Shown here: positions 12,694 to 27,723 of the stretch, one piece after another
How positions within the stretch are numbered: position 1 is the first letter of the stretch
Layout: each line of letters begins with the position of its first letter
From: Onchocerca volvulus
Lineage: Eukaryota; Nematoda; Chromadorea; Rhabditida; Onchocercidae
Assembly: GCA_000499405.2 (NCBI GenBank)
Contig: HG738138.1
Span: forward strand, 18,949,753 to 19,013,752
Length of the DNA: 64,000 nt
Direction: 5' to 3'
The notes under the pieces: model-generated
What the model saw: only the letters and a program-made list of their open reading frames with translations
Database searches by the model: none
What the model was told of the DNA's origin: nothing
Made by a program: the position numbers and the translations under genes

Positions 12694-13163
12694 ATGCAAA
12701 TTATTTGGTCGATACTCATTTTTGGTTTGCTCATTGGTAAGCTCCTGATTCCTGATAGATTTGAAACAACTATACTTCTTCATTCAATCTTTCTTAAGGA
12801 ATATGAAGAAAATGTGTTAAATACAATGAATATTTTAACTTTTAATGCCGTATCAAAACATTTTATCATTTTTGAGCCTTAAAGCCTTAAATGCAATGCA
12901 TTAAAAAAAGAAACAACCAGGAATTATCGGAACCATCCATTATGTCCTTCATTTAACTATGAATCACCTTTGATCTTCTTTCCTATAGCATGTGCAACAT
13001 TTATATCGGTTGAAATTTAGAATTTAAATATTTAAATCAATTCAAATACGTAATTTAGAAAAGTATTTAAATTAGCTCGACAGATTTTCTGGTGGTTTTT
13101 TGTGTTATTATGACTTTCAGATTTAAAATTTGGCTTGAGTAAAAATTAACTCTTTTTATTTCT

Positions 13164-13204
<41 letters not shown>

Positions 13205-15250
13205 AAAAATTTTAAAAAAAAAAAAAAAAAAAAGAAAAAAAAGCGAAAAATTTTATTTCCTTAGTCAACATTTCATTTCTTTTCATTTTTCCAAATTTTC
13301 AAAATACACCGTACGAAACTTTTTACAGCAAAACCGACACAATGTAAAGCAATCGTACGAGTAGAAGCTGGCCGTCAACTGATTCAAGTCGAAGGCAGTG
13401 AGTATTATTTCCAATTTTGAAGTGCCTCAAAATTTATCTGCTACTTCAAGTACCACTTTAGAATGAAATGATTTGAAGATTAAATTAGCCTTGCTCTATT
13501 TGTTGTTGTTTTAATTTTTTTTAGTATAATAAAAAAAAATAAAAAAAAAGCTCGTAGAGCTTAAACCATGATTTATTTGAATATATTTAACAGAATCAAG
13601 AATTAGACATATGCAACAAATTTCATTCATATTATGGAATCTATCGATAAAGATCATGGCATTAGACTGCGGAGACATCAATTTAGGTTTTCAAAGCGTC
13701 TAATTTCGTATCATTCGTATCCAAAAGTGAATTTAAAGTCAAAATTCATTGTTCCGTTTTTTTAATTTGTTGAATTGCAACAAAATTCTTATTTCATTCA
13801 AAATATTCAATTTTCAGGAGAGCCTTTTTTGGGCAATTATATTCAATTAATTTTCTCAAAACTACATTGTATCACATCATTGATTGTTGATAGTACAACC
13901 CCCCTAACTGGTGCTGAAGAAATGTTAGTCTTCTTTCTAGAATAATTTTAAAAAAAGTGATTTCAAATTTTTAACTGTTGGATTGATAATCTGACCATAT
14001 CCATTATGATTATGATTTTTAATTACTGATTTCTTTTTTATTCTTCCAGTGATAAAACATTACGACTTAATTCGATTTCAGAGAGCTGATCTATAAGATC
14101 TGTCAGAACGATACAGTATGGTATTTAACACATTACAGTAATAGCGGGGGCAGTTTCACGCTTCGTTCTCCTACTTATGCAACAGTTTTTGCAGTGATAA
14201 CATATAAACCTATCAGTATTATTGATGTTGACGCACGACCATGTGGCCATATCAACTTGGAAAGAACTAATATGACGTTAATTTTGCTAGTTAATTATTC
14301 ATTCGTTAATTATTGATTAATTAACAAAATTAAATCAGTCATATTTGATTTATCTTTAATTATTCAAATTAGCAAAAACTGATGTAAAAGATGAATATTT
14401 TAGTAGAGAGAAATGCGAAATTTCAAAATGAAAATTAAGTTCAAAATGACCAGAAGTACAAGCCTGAAATTAAAAAAATTTAAGGGAAATTTACAAAAAG
14501 TGTGTGTCTGTAGACGGAAGAATATCGCACAAACACAGAAAACATCATAATCAGCGATTTTTGATTCTGGAGGAAGGTACGAGGACGAAACGAAGTATCA
14601 GTCTCGAACAGATTCTTGAATTCACAGCAGAAAATTCACCTTATTTTATTTCAAGAAACATAACTATCTTTGCTGAACAAATTCTCAAAATACACGCTGG
14701 GACAATTATGATTTTTTCTCAAAATACCGGCATCATTGCTCGTGGTAAGACTATTATCATTGCTACACAAATACTTATTACCGAAATTATTTAAACTCGA
14801 TTCTTTTTTGATCTTTTATTTCATTTTTTCTCAAAAACTGAAATTCATGTGTCCATCTCTTGCATAGCAACTAAAAATATGCATCATGAAATTTTAAGAA
14901 AAAATTTAGGTGCCCTACATTTGCTAGGCCATCAAGATAATCCAATTTTATTAAAAAGCCCTAGTCGTGCTCCATGGCTTGGAATTATTCTCAATCGGGG
15001 TATGTCTTCTCGATTTTTTTAAACATAGAAATATATTTCACAGCTTTTGCTTTCTAAATCTACTGAATCAACAAAAATATTCCGCTGCGATTGACTTATA
15101 ATACAGATCGTATTTTATTCTAGTTCTCTGTGATTTAAAGGCTGAACTGAAGTATAAGATAAATAAAAGTTGGTTAAAAATAAAATGTTAGTGAAAGTAT
15201 CATATTAGCAGTATTACTATTGCATCATTATTATTATTATTAATTATTGC

Positions 15251-15324
<74 letters not shown>

Positions 15325-18300
15325 ATTATTTATAGTAGTAGTACCATTACTATTATTGTCATAATATGAGGTTCGTAACATCAGCTTTTGCTGATTCTAG
15401 TTTTCCTTGGATTTTTAGATCTGATTAATACATAAAAAAGAAAAAATTAAAAACAATGTCAAATTTATTTATCTAGGATAAATCAGATAATCGTAGATAA
15501 AAAGGCTTTATCTAATTTCTAGGCAGTATTATTCATGCAAACCACTGCATTCTGGAAAATGCATTGGTTGGATTGAATGTTAGTTCATCAAATATATCAA
15601 TTAAAAATATGCGAATTATGCAACCAATTTCTACGGGTGTATTGATAACAACGGTATATAATGGTACTCTGGATATGGGTGAATCAGTCATCTTGCAGTC
15701 GCGCAGGAATGCTATTCGAATTCAGGAACGCCAGATACAGGATGTTCTTCTTCTCAGGTATAATTTACACGGATGGTTGGTAATTTTCAACTTATACAAC
15801 TCAGTTTAGCAAAAAGCTTGCATTTTCCTAAGCTTAAATAAGAAATTGATTTTGTTTCTAGATAGTCAGTTATTTTTGGATACCAAATTAATTTTGTTTT
15901 CGAGTGAAAATCCCAGAAGTATGAAATTACAATGTATTTCAGAAATATTCTAATAATGGATTGTGCGGAGGCAGGAATAGATTTTCTGGGTCCGGCCGGC
16001 AACATAATATTACAAAGTATTGTGGTAAGTCAACTGTATTCAAAATAATGATTTCGCATCCGAACAGTTCTCCAGTTGATTTGTCTTAAGCAATATGTTT
16101 TCATCTGGTTTGCTTATTTATATTTCATTGTTGAGATATGAATAATTTTTTAAATTGCTAAATCAATAACGGAAGACCGGAAAATTTTTTGAAAATTAGA
16201 GCAAAATTCTTAAAAAAATCAAATTTTAGTTGGAAAATAGTGGATCTTTCGGGATTCTTATCGCTCAGAGGGAAGGGAATGAATTGGATTCGATTGTTTT
16301 GAGCAATATAACAGTCCGCAAACAAAAACGAGGCAGTGGTGGTATTCTACTCAGTTTGAAATCCTATTATTCGCTTCATCTAAATACTTCAAATTTTGTT
16401 TCGAATATACTTCCATCTGTTATTATATTCTCAAAGGTTAACTAATTATCTTTTTAACCAACAATAAAAACATAAGCATCATTTGCCATTTCATATAAAG
16501 TAAGCATTCGATGCATTCTTCATTTCAGTGCCCATTAAATGGAAAAGATCAGAATATACCGAAAATGTTAATTGAAAGAAATCGATTCCTGAAAAATGAC
16601 AATTTAGTAATGCGCATAAGCCTAGAAGGTTGTGAAGATGCAAGAATACGTCGAAATATTTTTATCAGAAACAATAAAGCTGGACAAAAAGGGGCGCTAG
16701 CTATTCACATATCACCAAAGGTCAGATTTTGTTTGTTTTTCGATCCTTTCTCTCTAAATCATTCATCCTTACCGTCCCTTCAATTCAGTCTTATATGCAG
16801 AAGAATAGACAGTCTGGTCAAGCAATTGATGTTGCACAAAATATATTTATGGAAAATAAAGGTGAATGGTCATTATCTGCTTCCGCAACGGGTATGAACC
16901 TATTCAACGGTACCATTCGCAACAATAATTTTAATGAAAATAAAAATTATCGAAACTCGCTGATCGTTACCAGTCCTCACTTTCACGTGAGTGGTAATGA
17001 ATTCGAACAGTTTGACTTGGACAACAAGCATTCATATAAAGAAGTAAGTTACAATTTTGTTTACAATACTGACATTAGAAGTGCAGCCTGCTTTCATGCT
17101 ATACCTGTCATGAAGTCTTTAAGTACTTGACAAATGTTGTCTGCAAAAAATTCCGAGAATTTAGAGAAGAAATCGTTGGAATAGTAAGTCAAGTTTGTAT
17201 TTAAGTTTCGCATAACTTCTCTAGTTGCTATTTGCAGTATTTTGTGCATTTTAACGACAAATAACCTACAAAAATGAAAATTTTAACGATTTTGATTCTT
17301 TTATGATTTGTTCTATTGCTTTTATAGCTCGTGAATATTAGCACGGCATAACACGAATGTCTTCTAAACACGTCTCGTGAATCGGAAACAGTATTGAACA
17401 AATTTTACTAGCAGAAATGACGGAAAACAATTTATAGAATATATTGAAAAAATAAAACAAAAGAGAAACAAAATTGAAGGATGAAATATGAGGAATGGAT
17501 TCAGCGCTAAATATGCAAATTTTTAAGCAAATGTCTCCACTCCCAAGCATCCCTGATTTTATTTCCATCCAGAAGAAAACGAATCAATCTTATGTTGACC
17601 TGAAGATTGTTCCTTTTGCCTTTGCTGAGCACATATATATATATATGAATCTGACTTCGAAGTCATACAAAGAATATTATATCGTCTTATATAATGGATT
17701 TTCCCTGATACATACGGGGGTCATACCATTGACCTCGTTGGCGATAAATCATTTAACTGTAACTGTAACAACTTCATTTTTTGTTTGATTACGACTACAG
17801 TTTATTACAGTTTATGTTCTTATTTCATTGAAGGAATTTTTTTTTTTTTTCAAGACTTTGAATGCAGCTGGGAATAATTGGCATAATGATGATGTGCTTA
17901 CTGCAGGAAAAAACATTTTGAACAGGAAATCGGGTAAGTTCAGAGGTTCGAACATTAAAATCAAAGTTCTTCGATAATACTATATTCATTCTAATCAGGG
18001 GCGATATTTAAAATTTTGAAAACTGAATTATCAACCCTCAAATTAAAGTATTTTATTCAAATGATAAGCATTTACTCTCATTTATGGTAAGATTAATTCT
18101 TGCAACTTTTGTTAGCTTCTCTCATTTTTGAGTTAAATTTTATTTTGAGTTTGTTCAATCGGACTTCTGTTGAAAGTTCTCCGGTTTGTGGGGACAGAAT
18201 ATCACTTCTCTGAAGTAGAAAAAAAGATATTTCAATTTAGATCGAACACAAGTCAATTCATTTAGTCGAAAACGAGCTGCTGAGAACTGTTTGGCTCTTT

Positions 18301-21300
18301 CGAACTGTTCTCACAACGGACAATGTATCGGCGAGTTATTTATTCAATATCTTTTTAATATTTGGATAGATTTTTCATATTTCTTCGTTGAATTCAATTT
18401 TTCCAAAGTGATTGTTATTGGCAAGAAAGTCATAATTGTAATATGCGCTCCTAACTGATCTTTGCATAATGCAATTATTTTAAAATTCTTAAACTGCTTT
18501 AATTTACAATTTTTTTCAATTTCGAAAAAAATACTCCCATATATTTCAGGCTTGAATGATTGTCAATGTGATGCAGGATATACAGGGCCCGATTGCTCGC
18601 AAATATCGTGTTTGGAATTGAAGAACTGCTCGATGAATGGATACTGTATAGCACCAAATGTTTGCAAGTGCTTCGATGGCTGGCAACGCCTGGACTGCTC
18701 AGCGCCAACTTGTCATTCAGTAAATAATTGTTCTGGGCATGGAACTTGCGTGTCGCTCAATGAATGTTATTGTGAACCAATGTTTGGAGGTTGGTGACTT
18801 TTCAGGCTTGATCAAGTTGAAATATTGTCTTTGCTCTATCCCTATTTTCTGAAATTATAATCCGAATAATTTCAGACAAAGACAGGAGTACTAAAAGGAG
18901 GAACATCATACTGATAGAGATATTTCGAGATACAAGAAAATTAATCTTTTTTTTTTACAATTAAAATACTAATATATTTCCTGAGTTCTAAAGATTCTTG
19001 CAGCGAAAAAAACGAATGAAGCCTCAGTGTTCCAGGTATCAATAGACATTTCATTTTCTAAGCATTATCTTTTTTTAAAAAAGGTTTTCAGGAGTTGATT
19101 GCAGCAAACCAATGGAGAATTGTTCATATACAAGTTGCAACAATCACGGCTTATGCGTAGATAATGAATGCGTATGTGAAACCGGTTGGACGGGACTGTT
19201 TTGCTCGAGACCATTATGCAATCAATTGAATAACTGTTCTGGTTCCGGTACCTGCATTCGACCTCAGTTGTGCGAATGTTTCCATGGATTTGCTGGAGAG
19301 GATTGCTCGATTTGTGAAAGTCCAACCTGTGACCCCTGCGATGCAAAATGTATTCATGGACGTTGCAACCCAGATACAAGGTTTATAATTTTTGTGTTAT
19401 CCTTACTTTAAGGTGATGTGTTTTTTTGATACCATTTCTAAGTATAAATTTGGACACACCTGCGGAACATACATTTTGTATTCTACTATCATATTAATAA
19501 TAATTCAATTTCTTTTAGTATAACATCATTGTAAAAAAAGATTTAACTAACGTCCATCAGAATGAAGTTCTTCAATTTATTTACATGAAATAATGGCAGG
19601 AAAGTTTGCTGCATGTTAATGAGAAAAGAACACTTTGCATATCTCAATAGTACAAGCAAAAGAACGCTTGAAGTTACTCACTTCAGGAAAGTTTATAAAT
19701 TAAGCCCCACAAAAAAGCCCGTTATAATTAAAGAAATGTAACTAATTCTTCTCACATTAAGAATGAAAAGTTAGTATGAGAGAACTGAAAAAATGGACGG
19801 ATGAAAGAAAAAATTTACACAAAGTGATAAAAAAGATAAATTAAAAAGATTTAATGAAAAATAATAGTATTACATTTACAAATATGAAAATATCAATGAT
19901 GAATTCGAAAAATTACGATCTTCTTTTTCTTATCAATTCATTTGTCTTTATAAATGGGCAATAATCTATCACACGTCATAATAGTGATAATGATTATAAT
20001 GATAATGTCATATAATCTGTCATACGAATAACGTTGCATTAATGTGCGTGGAAGAACAATAAAGCTTATTGTTTTGTTTACACATTATCGGTGTTTCTGA
20101 TAGACCAATTACAAAAAAAATATGATATCATTTTCAAATTACAGTATTGCTTTGTTCATTAACTCTTTGAATATTCGAAACATTTTTGATAATTTGTTTA
20201 GAACCTGTTTATGCCGTGGTGGTTGGATCGGTCAGTACTGCGATATTTGCGTCATTGAGAAATGTGACATAATGTCAGTTGTATTATATGTTTTACCAAC
20301 AGCTGCCGGAATTCATCAGAAAGACGAGAATATTTTAGTTTACGGGAATGATTTGCCTTTGTAAGTATATGTTTGAATTTCCTTTTGTGAAATTTTCAAA
20401 AAAAGTGCAAAATGGTAAATAAATTTATAAGCGCAGTATGAATTATTTTTGGAAACAGTGCAAAAAACTGATGCCTAGTTGCTGTATGTTTCTTTAGCCT
20501 TCAAGATAGAATTGTTGAATAATTTTAGGCTTGCAAATATTGAAATCTTCCTGAAGCATTCGAAAAACCCATGGCTACTATATCCTTCTACAGATTTAAT
20601 TTCAATATTAGCTAACTATTTTATGAGATTAAAATATGAAGAATTCCATTATTAAATAAACGGAAATTACACTGAAATCATTTCAAGAATCACAATTTTA
20701 GCGTACCATCAAAGCGTTACACATGCTTATATGGTAGCACAGCGTCCGATGGTTTCTATCTCTCATCGTCATTAGTACGTTGTACGATTCCGAGATTAGC
20801 CTTGCCAGGCCGTTATCTGTTCAACATCATCCCGTATGGATCCGATAAAGCTGTTCCTTTTCTGGACAAGCGTTTGGTGCGTACCAGTTTAATTTGACAT
20901 AATGATTATGGTACTTTGCCAAGTTTGGCCGCTTCAGTTCTTCTTCGGACAAAGCTCAGATATTTTTCAAAAATTCTTATTTGCAGATCCATTTCACTTT
21001 ATACAATGAATGCAATCAAATAGACTGCAAAGGTTATTGTGTGGGAGCAATTTGTGTATGCCCGGCAGATCGCGATGGTATATTTTGTGAGCAGGTGACG
21101 ATTTTATATGAATGCTTCATTCAGCTCAGAGTTTACTAAATTCTCTGCGATAAATTTTTAAAATATGTTACTAGAAGACTTCTCTGTTCACTTTCCTATG
21201 CAGCACTTTCCGAATGACAACCATTGAATGTTGAAATTGTTAAAGCTTAATGTATCCTACCTTGAGGAGTTCAAAAATTTCTGTAGAAGACAAAATTGGT

Positions 21301-24300
21301 TTTTGTCAACTGTGACAAAAAATCCAACAAAAATATTTCTCAAAAATGACTACGAATTCTCACAGATTTCTTTCACTTCGATTTGCCTAGTATCTAATAC
21401 TCAAATCGATTATCCTACAATTCTAATTCATTACGATACTTGTTAGTTATTTTTTAGAAAAAAATTCGACCGAAATTGGATCGTGAAGTTCTAAAGAACG
21501 AAAAATTGATACAAGCTGTGGAAGGTGAACCATATACTGTCAAAATGCCTAGTCAGGTTCGTTTGTAGCTTCCAAATGAAGTTTGAAATGAAAATTATGA
21601 TGATTCTAATATCTAATCAAAAATGAGTCATAAAATTAGGAATCATTTTTGTTTATTACTGTTTTTATTGTTTAGATCTATTTGACTTTATTCATCTATT
21701 TAACTTCAAATCACATTGACTCATTTATTATACATTGCGAATATTGTATATGGAAGTAGTTTTCTTTTTTGATTTAAGATTTCGTGAAACGTCAACTTCT
21801 TTTAGATGAATTGAATATCGGAGCAATTAACTTATCTATTTTTTTTGATCTTTTCAATAATACTTGAAATTTCACTCAAAACTAGCTAAATTCAGTGATT
21901 TGTGGTCTGTTATGTGTTTAGCAAGAGAATACGATATTCAACATTGAAACAGATGCGAATGGAATGATAATTTACCCGAACGGTATGGTATTTTGGGCAC
22001 AGCCAATCGGACGTGTTCATCCATATACTGTAAACGTTACAAGTACCTCGCTTACCGGTAAATGTGTAATTAGTTGGAATTTAACAATTAAGCCAGTGTA
22101 TATCCCAGTGATTACTAAGGTGGAAAGTGCTGACGATTCAAATATGAAAATGATAAAGGGGATCGTTAATCACAATGCAAAAGTAGGTTCTGTTTCAAAT
22201 ACTAATTATTATAACGAAGAGAAATTAGAGAACATTATTAAGCATTATTTTTTTGAAATAGTGAAGAGAGACATGAATATGTGTTGTTGCTTGCTACGTA
22301 AGTATTGCGGAAGTTGGGAAGAAGTTTGCCTAATAATTCTCTGGTAATCTTCCAACAATGCTTTAGAAAACTGTTATAGCTTATCGGTAAAGTCCCAATA
22401 CAAATGCTGGTTTATCAAAATGATAAGTTGGTCGAAAATGTCACGACAACAAGTACGGCTGATGGTCATTTTGAATTTAAGCATTATCCATTCGATGAAA
22501 CAATCTCGACATCAGTGGTTTGTTGTTGTTTTTGTCTCGTCTGAATAATCCTTTTACTATTCCTCTGCTGTTTACAGTTCTTTTAAATTTGCTATATCGA
22601 TATTGTAATATTCCACCTTGTTGAAGGGGACTATTGAATTTGATAAAACTGATAAAATTCAATAATACAAAGCAAGTCGGCTAATCGACCATATTAAGAA
22701 TTATGGATTACTTTTAAAATGTTGTAGGATGGATTTTCTTGAATGAATTAACTACCATAATATTACATATTACATAACGTGGCGATCAGTTTCAGATTGT
22801 CATGCATCCTGGTGCGGCGAAATCTGATGCCATTACATCGTCCAGTAATATAACATGGACTGAACATACCTTTGATATCGAATATACTTCTAAAATAAGA
22901 ATGAAACCGGGCGAACAGATTGATGAGAATTATCAGATAAAAAATAATGGCAGAGAAGTGCTTGTGAACTGTCATTTGGAACTAATCACACCGCGTGATA
23001 AAATGCAAATTGTGAAATATGAAAAGGTTTCGATCTTCTGAAAATTATGTTTAGAAACAAGAGGTATTGCATAATGCTTGAGAGATATCAAGGGATCATC
23101 AGAGAAGAGAGCATGAGTTATATCTCTTGTTAGGATAGAAAAACAGCATAAAAAGATGGAGCTGATCATTTTTTGAATATATTAGGGTAGACAAGTCTAT
23201 TCTCTGTAAATCCTCACTTCTCAAGACCACTAGAAATGTGTAATCCGTAAAAATCTTCTTTTTCTTTTTCAATTTTACCGATTACTGTTAACAGTTATTA
23301 AATACATAGGTTAGATTATTGCCAGTCTTTCATTCTAAAACATTCCTGATTCATGTCATTATTTCTTTTTTGAATTTTTTTTTTTTTTTGGTATTTTGAA
23401 ACATTTGAATTTTTAGATAGTAAAAGGTATAGCAATTGGTCAATCAAAGTCGATGAAGGTTACATTTGCCGCTGATAAAACTCTTGACAATACTACTGTT
23501 ATGCTACAATTTAACTGCATTGGCACACCCAAGAAAGTAATCAGGTTTGCTAATGAAGTATAATCTAATATTACTAAGTGTCAACTGCTAACTGATGATT
23601 TGCTTTTTCAAAAATCAGAATTTGAAATTGTTTTATGGACATAGATTTGTAGAAGCTTTTTAAATCATTTACATTTAATTCAGACAGCAAGTAGAAGTTG
23701 ATCGAAAAAAATCGATGTTTGCATCATATCCACCAGAAATACTGATTTCCAATGCTCCACAAATACCGCCGAAAATTTTCACGGTTTCCTTGTTTATTTA
23801 GTAAATTTTCTATAAAAAACAGAAATTGGACAGAGGGAGAAATCAATTATTCTTTTTCTGACTTTGAAGTTTACTTATTTTTGCTTAATTGCATCTTAAT
23901 TAATTGTCGCTTAGATATTTAATGACCTTCCACTTCTTTGAACCTTTTATGAACTTACTTAATTTCACAGAGATAGAAAAAAATTTAGATTGATATTGTA
24001 AATAAAGAAGGTTATCGATTTGACGCTGTTCCACGAATTTCCATTCGACCTGATCATAGCCCTCTCTTTCTGGTATCTACCATGCCACCGCTACAGAATA
24101 TTACGGAATTCAATAATCCAGAATCAACGCTTACACTCTTCCTCAGCCATCGACCGCCGATTGAGACTATAAATTGGACGACTGGTGGTGACTTGATTTT
24201 ATTCGATGAAAATAAGGTGTCATTGAATTTCATTGCAAGCTTATGGCTCTAAGTGTTTAAATCGAAATGCATAATTAATAAAGGACATTACCAATTTATA

Positions 24301-27300
24301 TTAGATTTCTCTGTCGGCAAATTCCTATATTTTTCCTTATTAACAACAATATTATGCACAGAAAAAATGTTCTATGAGTTCTGCAGATTACTGGTACCAA
24401 AATCATTTAAAAGATTTTCAAGTTTAGATCTAAAAATTAAACGAAGTCTTCTATGCTGCTAAGCTCAATTCATTCTCTTTAAGTGTTTTTTTTTCTTTCT
24501 TTTTTTTTCTTTTTTTTTTACAGTGTTGCATCAACCATCTTTTACAGCAATTATTTACGATAGAATATCGAAATTATGCCGATTCGGACTTATTTGATTT
24601 ACAAATAACAGTAGTGGATGAAGTAAGTGCACTGGATCCGACTCATATTGTTAATGATGCGGAAATAATTCTCCGAAATGATGTACTTGGCTATAATGAT
24701 AAGAAGCAGACAAAGCCTAATGGTAATTGAGAATAATTAAATTTCTTTAAAAAGCAAAATCAGAAGAAATGATTAGGATTTTTTGATAAGAATGAAAAGT
24801 GCCATTTTCGTAGTAATGCATAGTGCTAGAGAACGATCCACTGGCATTAAAATTTTAGAGGCCTTTAGAAATGATAAAGCAGCCCAAAATTTTTTGCATT
24901 TTTAGTATTTCTTGCTGCTAGCATAACTGATTTTTTTTTTTTTTTTAATAATTATATAATTCGTCTTTAGTTACTTAAGATTGGCTCGAATCTTTTTACA
25001 GGACTTGTTTTTTTCTCGATTGTTGAAGGAGTCTATCAGCTTGCTGTTAAATCTCCAACTCACGTATCAGTCACAATGATTGTTCAGGTATGTCTTATCC
25101 AAGACTGAAGTGATATGTAATATTGAGTATGTAAAGATTTCGTATACCAAATTAAAACATCCAAACTTTTTGACCCCATTTACTCCACAACTTCACTTAG
25201 TTAATAATGATTTGAAAAATTAATTTCAGCCGTCATTTATTAATTCCTCACTAGTAGTATTTGCTCCAATTAATTCACCATACTCTCCGGTAGTTGAAAA
25301 TGGGAGATTGTCGCTGGAAGAAATTGATATGAAACAGAAGGTAAACTCAAGATTAGACTTTGAACAGTTTCAATTTTTAATGATATATTAAATATCTGGA
25401 TGTTATTATGTTTGGAAAAAAAAAATTGGAAAGAAGTGTACCCGAAATGAAATTTCTCATTTGAATAAATATGCATACTATTTTCCCTAACAATTATTTT
25501 CTGTGCTGAAGTTGAGTTTCTCTAGCATTCAGAAAATTCCATGATAATCACTGTCGAAATTTTCTGAAAGATAAAAATGTGAGAAGTGATTGCTTTACTT
25601 TTCATGCGAATTTTTGCAGGTGCCATTTCCTAAGCTTCATTTTACACCTTCCACAATAATGGTACCTTTAAGTGGCACTAAAGAAGTGAAATTGTTGATA
25701 AGCAGTGATTCGGATGGTCCAAGTGATAATGTAGCTGTTTTGCCCTCTGTTGAAATTCATGATGAAAATCTTCCATTTAGCTTGGCAACGGTTTGTTAGA
25801 ATTTTGTGCTTGAAAATTTGGTGTAAATAGAAGAAAGCAGAAAAATTTAGAGAGAAAATTGCTTAAATTGAATTTCTGAATCAAAAAAGTGTTCCAGTTA
25901 TCCTTATGTCGAATATGGGAAACTTTCAGGCAGATCTTACGAATGGAATAGGACGAGGCGATGGCTACTACATGAAGTGCAAGTTGTCGCGTATATTTAA
26001 TCAGACAGGAAGGTCAACTAAATGCACAGTTTTTGCTTTACAAATTCCGTACGTTTATACGGTACCAGCTTCGATATCAAATTATGTACGGAATGTTATG
26101 ATATTGGCTGATGACAGGAATGAACAGAATGACAAAGTTCATCTTTGTGAAGGTTATCCGAATTTTTAACACTTCCAGTTTTTTTTTTTTTTTTTTTTTT
26201 TTTTGCATAAAAGCAAAAATGAATGACAATTGATCACTGATACTCTTCTAATCACTTCTTGTTTTTTAAGCTTTTAAAACTGCTTTACTGGTAACGATAA
26301 CAAGACTAACGCCTGTCTTTTTAAAGTTCTATCACTCATTTCAATATTTAAAAAAAAAAAAAAACAAATTTATCTTGATAGGTGTGCATCCTAAATTGAG
26401 ATGACTCATAAAGTTCCTCACAATCATCGATAAATGAAAGAGAAATCCAGCTTTTTATGCCTATGATGATTTCAGTTGGTTTGCAATCTGCATCCAAAGA
26501 AGCGTCGATTTGGACCAAAACTACTATTTACTGCAACTGTGCAATGAAGGTCAAAGAGCGCTGTCGCAAACAGTATGTTTCGGCAGCAGTTTGCGGCGCT
26601 GTTTGGAAACATATTCCCGATGATACGGTATCACCGCAAACCACAGCAATGTTCATTCTAATGATGGCAGAGTGTCGTGCTGCTGGAGTCGACTTTCACA
26701 AAATTGGACAATTTCTTGCGTAAGTTTTGCAACGATTTTGAATAAATAGTTTAAATTTTTGAATTTTCAAAACGGATGCAACGTTAGGCAGTGATTCGTC
26801 AATGAAATTTTTATCATTTCTGTTGATATCTCAAAGTCTGTAAAAATTAAATTTGCTGCGGACAGATGCTTAATATATGAAAAAGAGAAAAAAATTCATA
26901 TTTCTAATTTTGATATCTAATTAATTCGTTTAGATGTGCTTCATCACTGGATACACATTGTCCAGCATCACAGCAACGACGTTTCATCAAAAGTAAGTCA
27001 TCAGAGGAAAATCAGCAGCGAATAGAATTTTTCGATCAGGTGATTGAATTTTAATTAGACAGTAAGCTATTGAATGAAACAATATTTTCGGGTGTTATTC
27101 AAATATAATTCAACTGCAGTATTTCGGTCAATGTGCTGTTATTCACTAAGGCTAATGTCGGAACTTTTTAGATACAAAAAGAATTAGTTGTAATATTTTT
27201 CAATTATTATCCAAAAGTACTGAAATATGAGTTTTTCAAATGTACAAGAATTGAAAATCGTGTTTGATTAAATGATCTTAATTGAATAGATTAATTTTGA

Positions 27301-27686
27301 TATCTTGATAGAAATCATATCTTTCTTATCTTTGCAAATTTTATCATTTTCAAAAAACCTCAGATACGCGTGATCATAGGAAATTAGGAATCAGAAAACG
27401 TCTTCGTGTTTCAATTTCAAAGATTCGAAGATTTTAGCTTGCTCTGGTCAGTGAACAGGCAGATGATGTATTACAGAAATATTTTCCGGTTCTAAAAGTG
27501 TTGGCGTCACAAACAGTAGATGTAATCGCCCTGTACAGTGCATTCTTTGAACGACTTAATGTTAGTTCTCCAAATTTATATATGCAAAATACTGCCAATT
27601 ATTGGTCATTTTCCACATTAAAACAAGATACTATTTGTTGCAGAAAGAGTGATTATAGTATAGTCCTGATGAATTGCGAGAGAATT

Positions 27687-27723
<37 letters not shown>

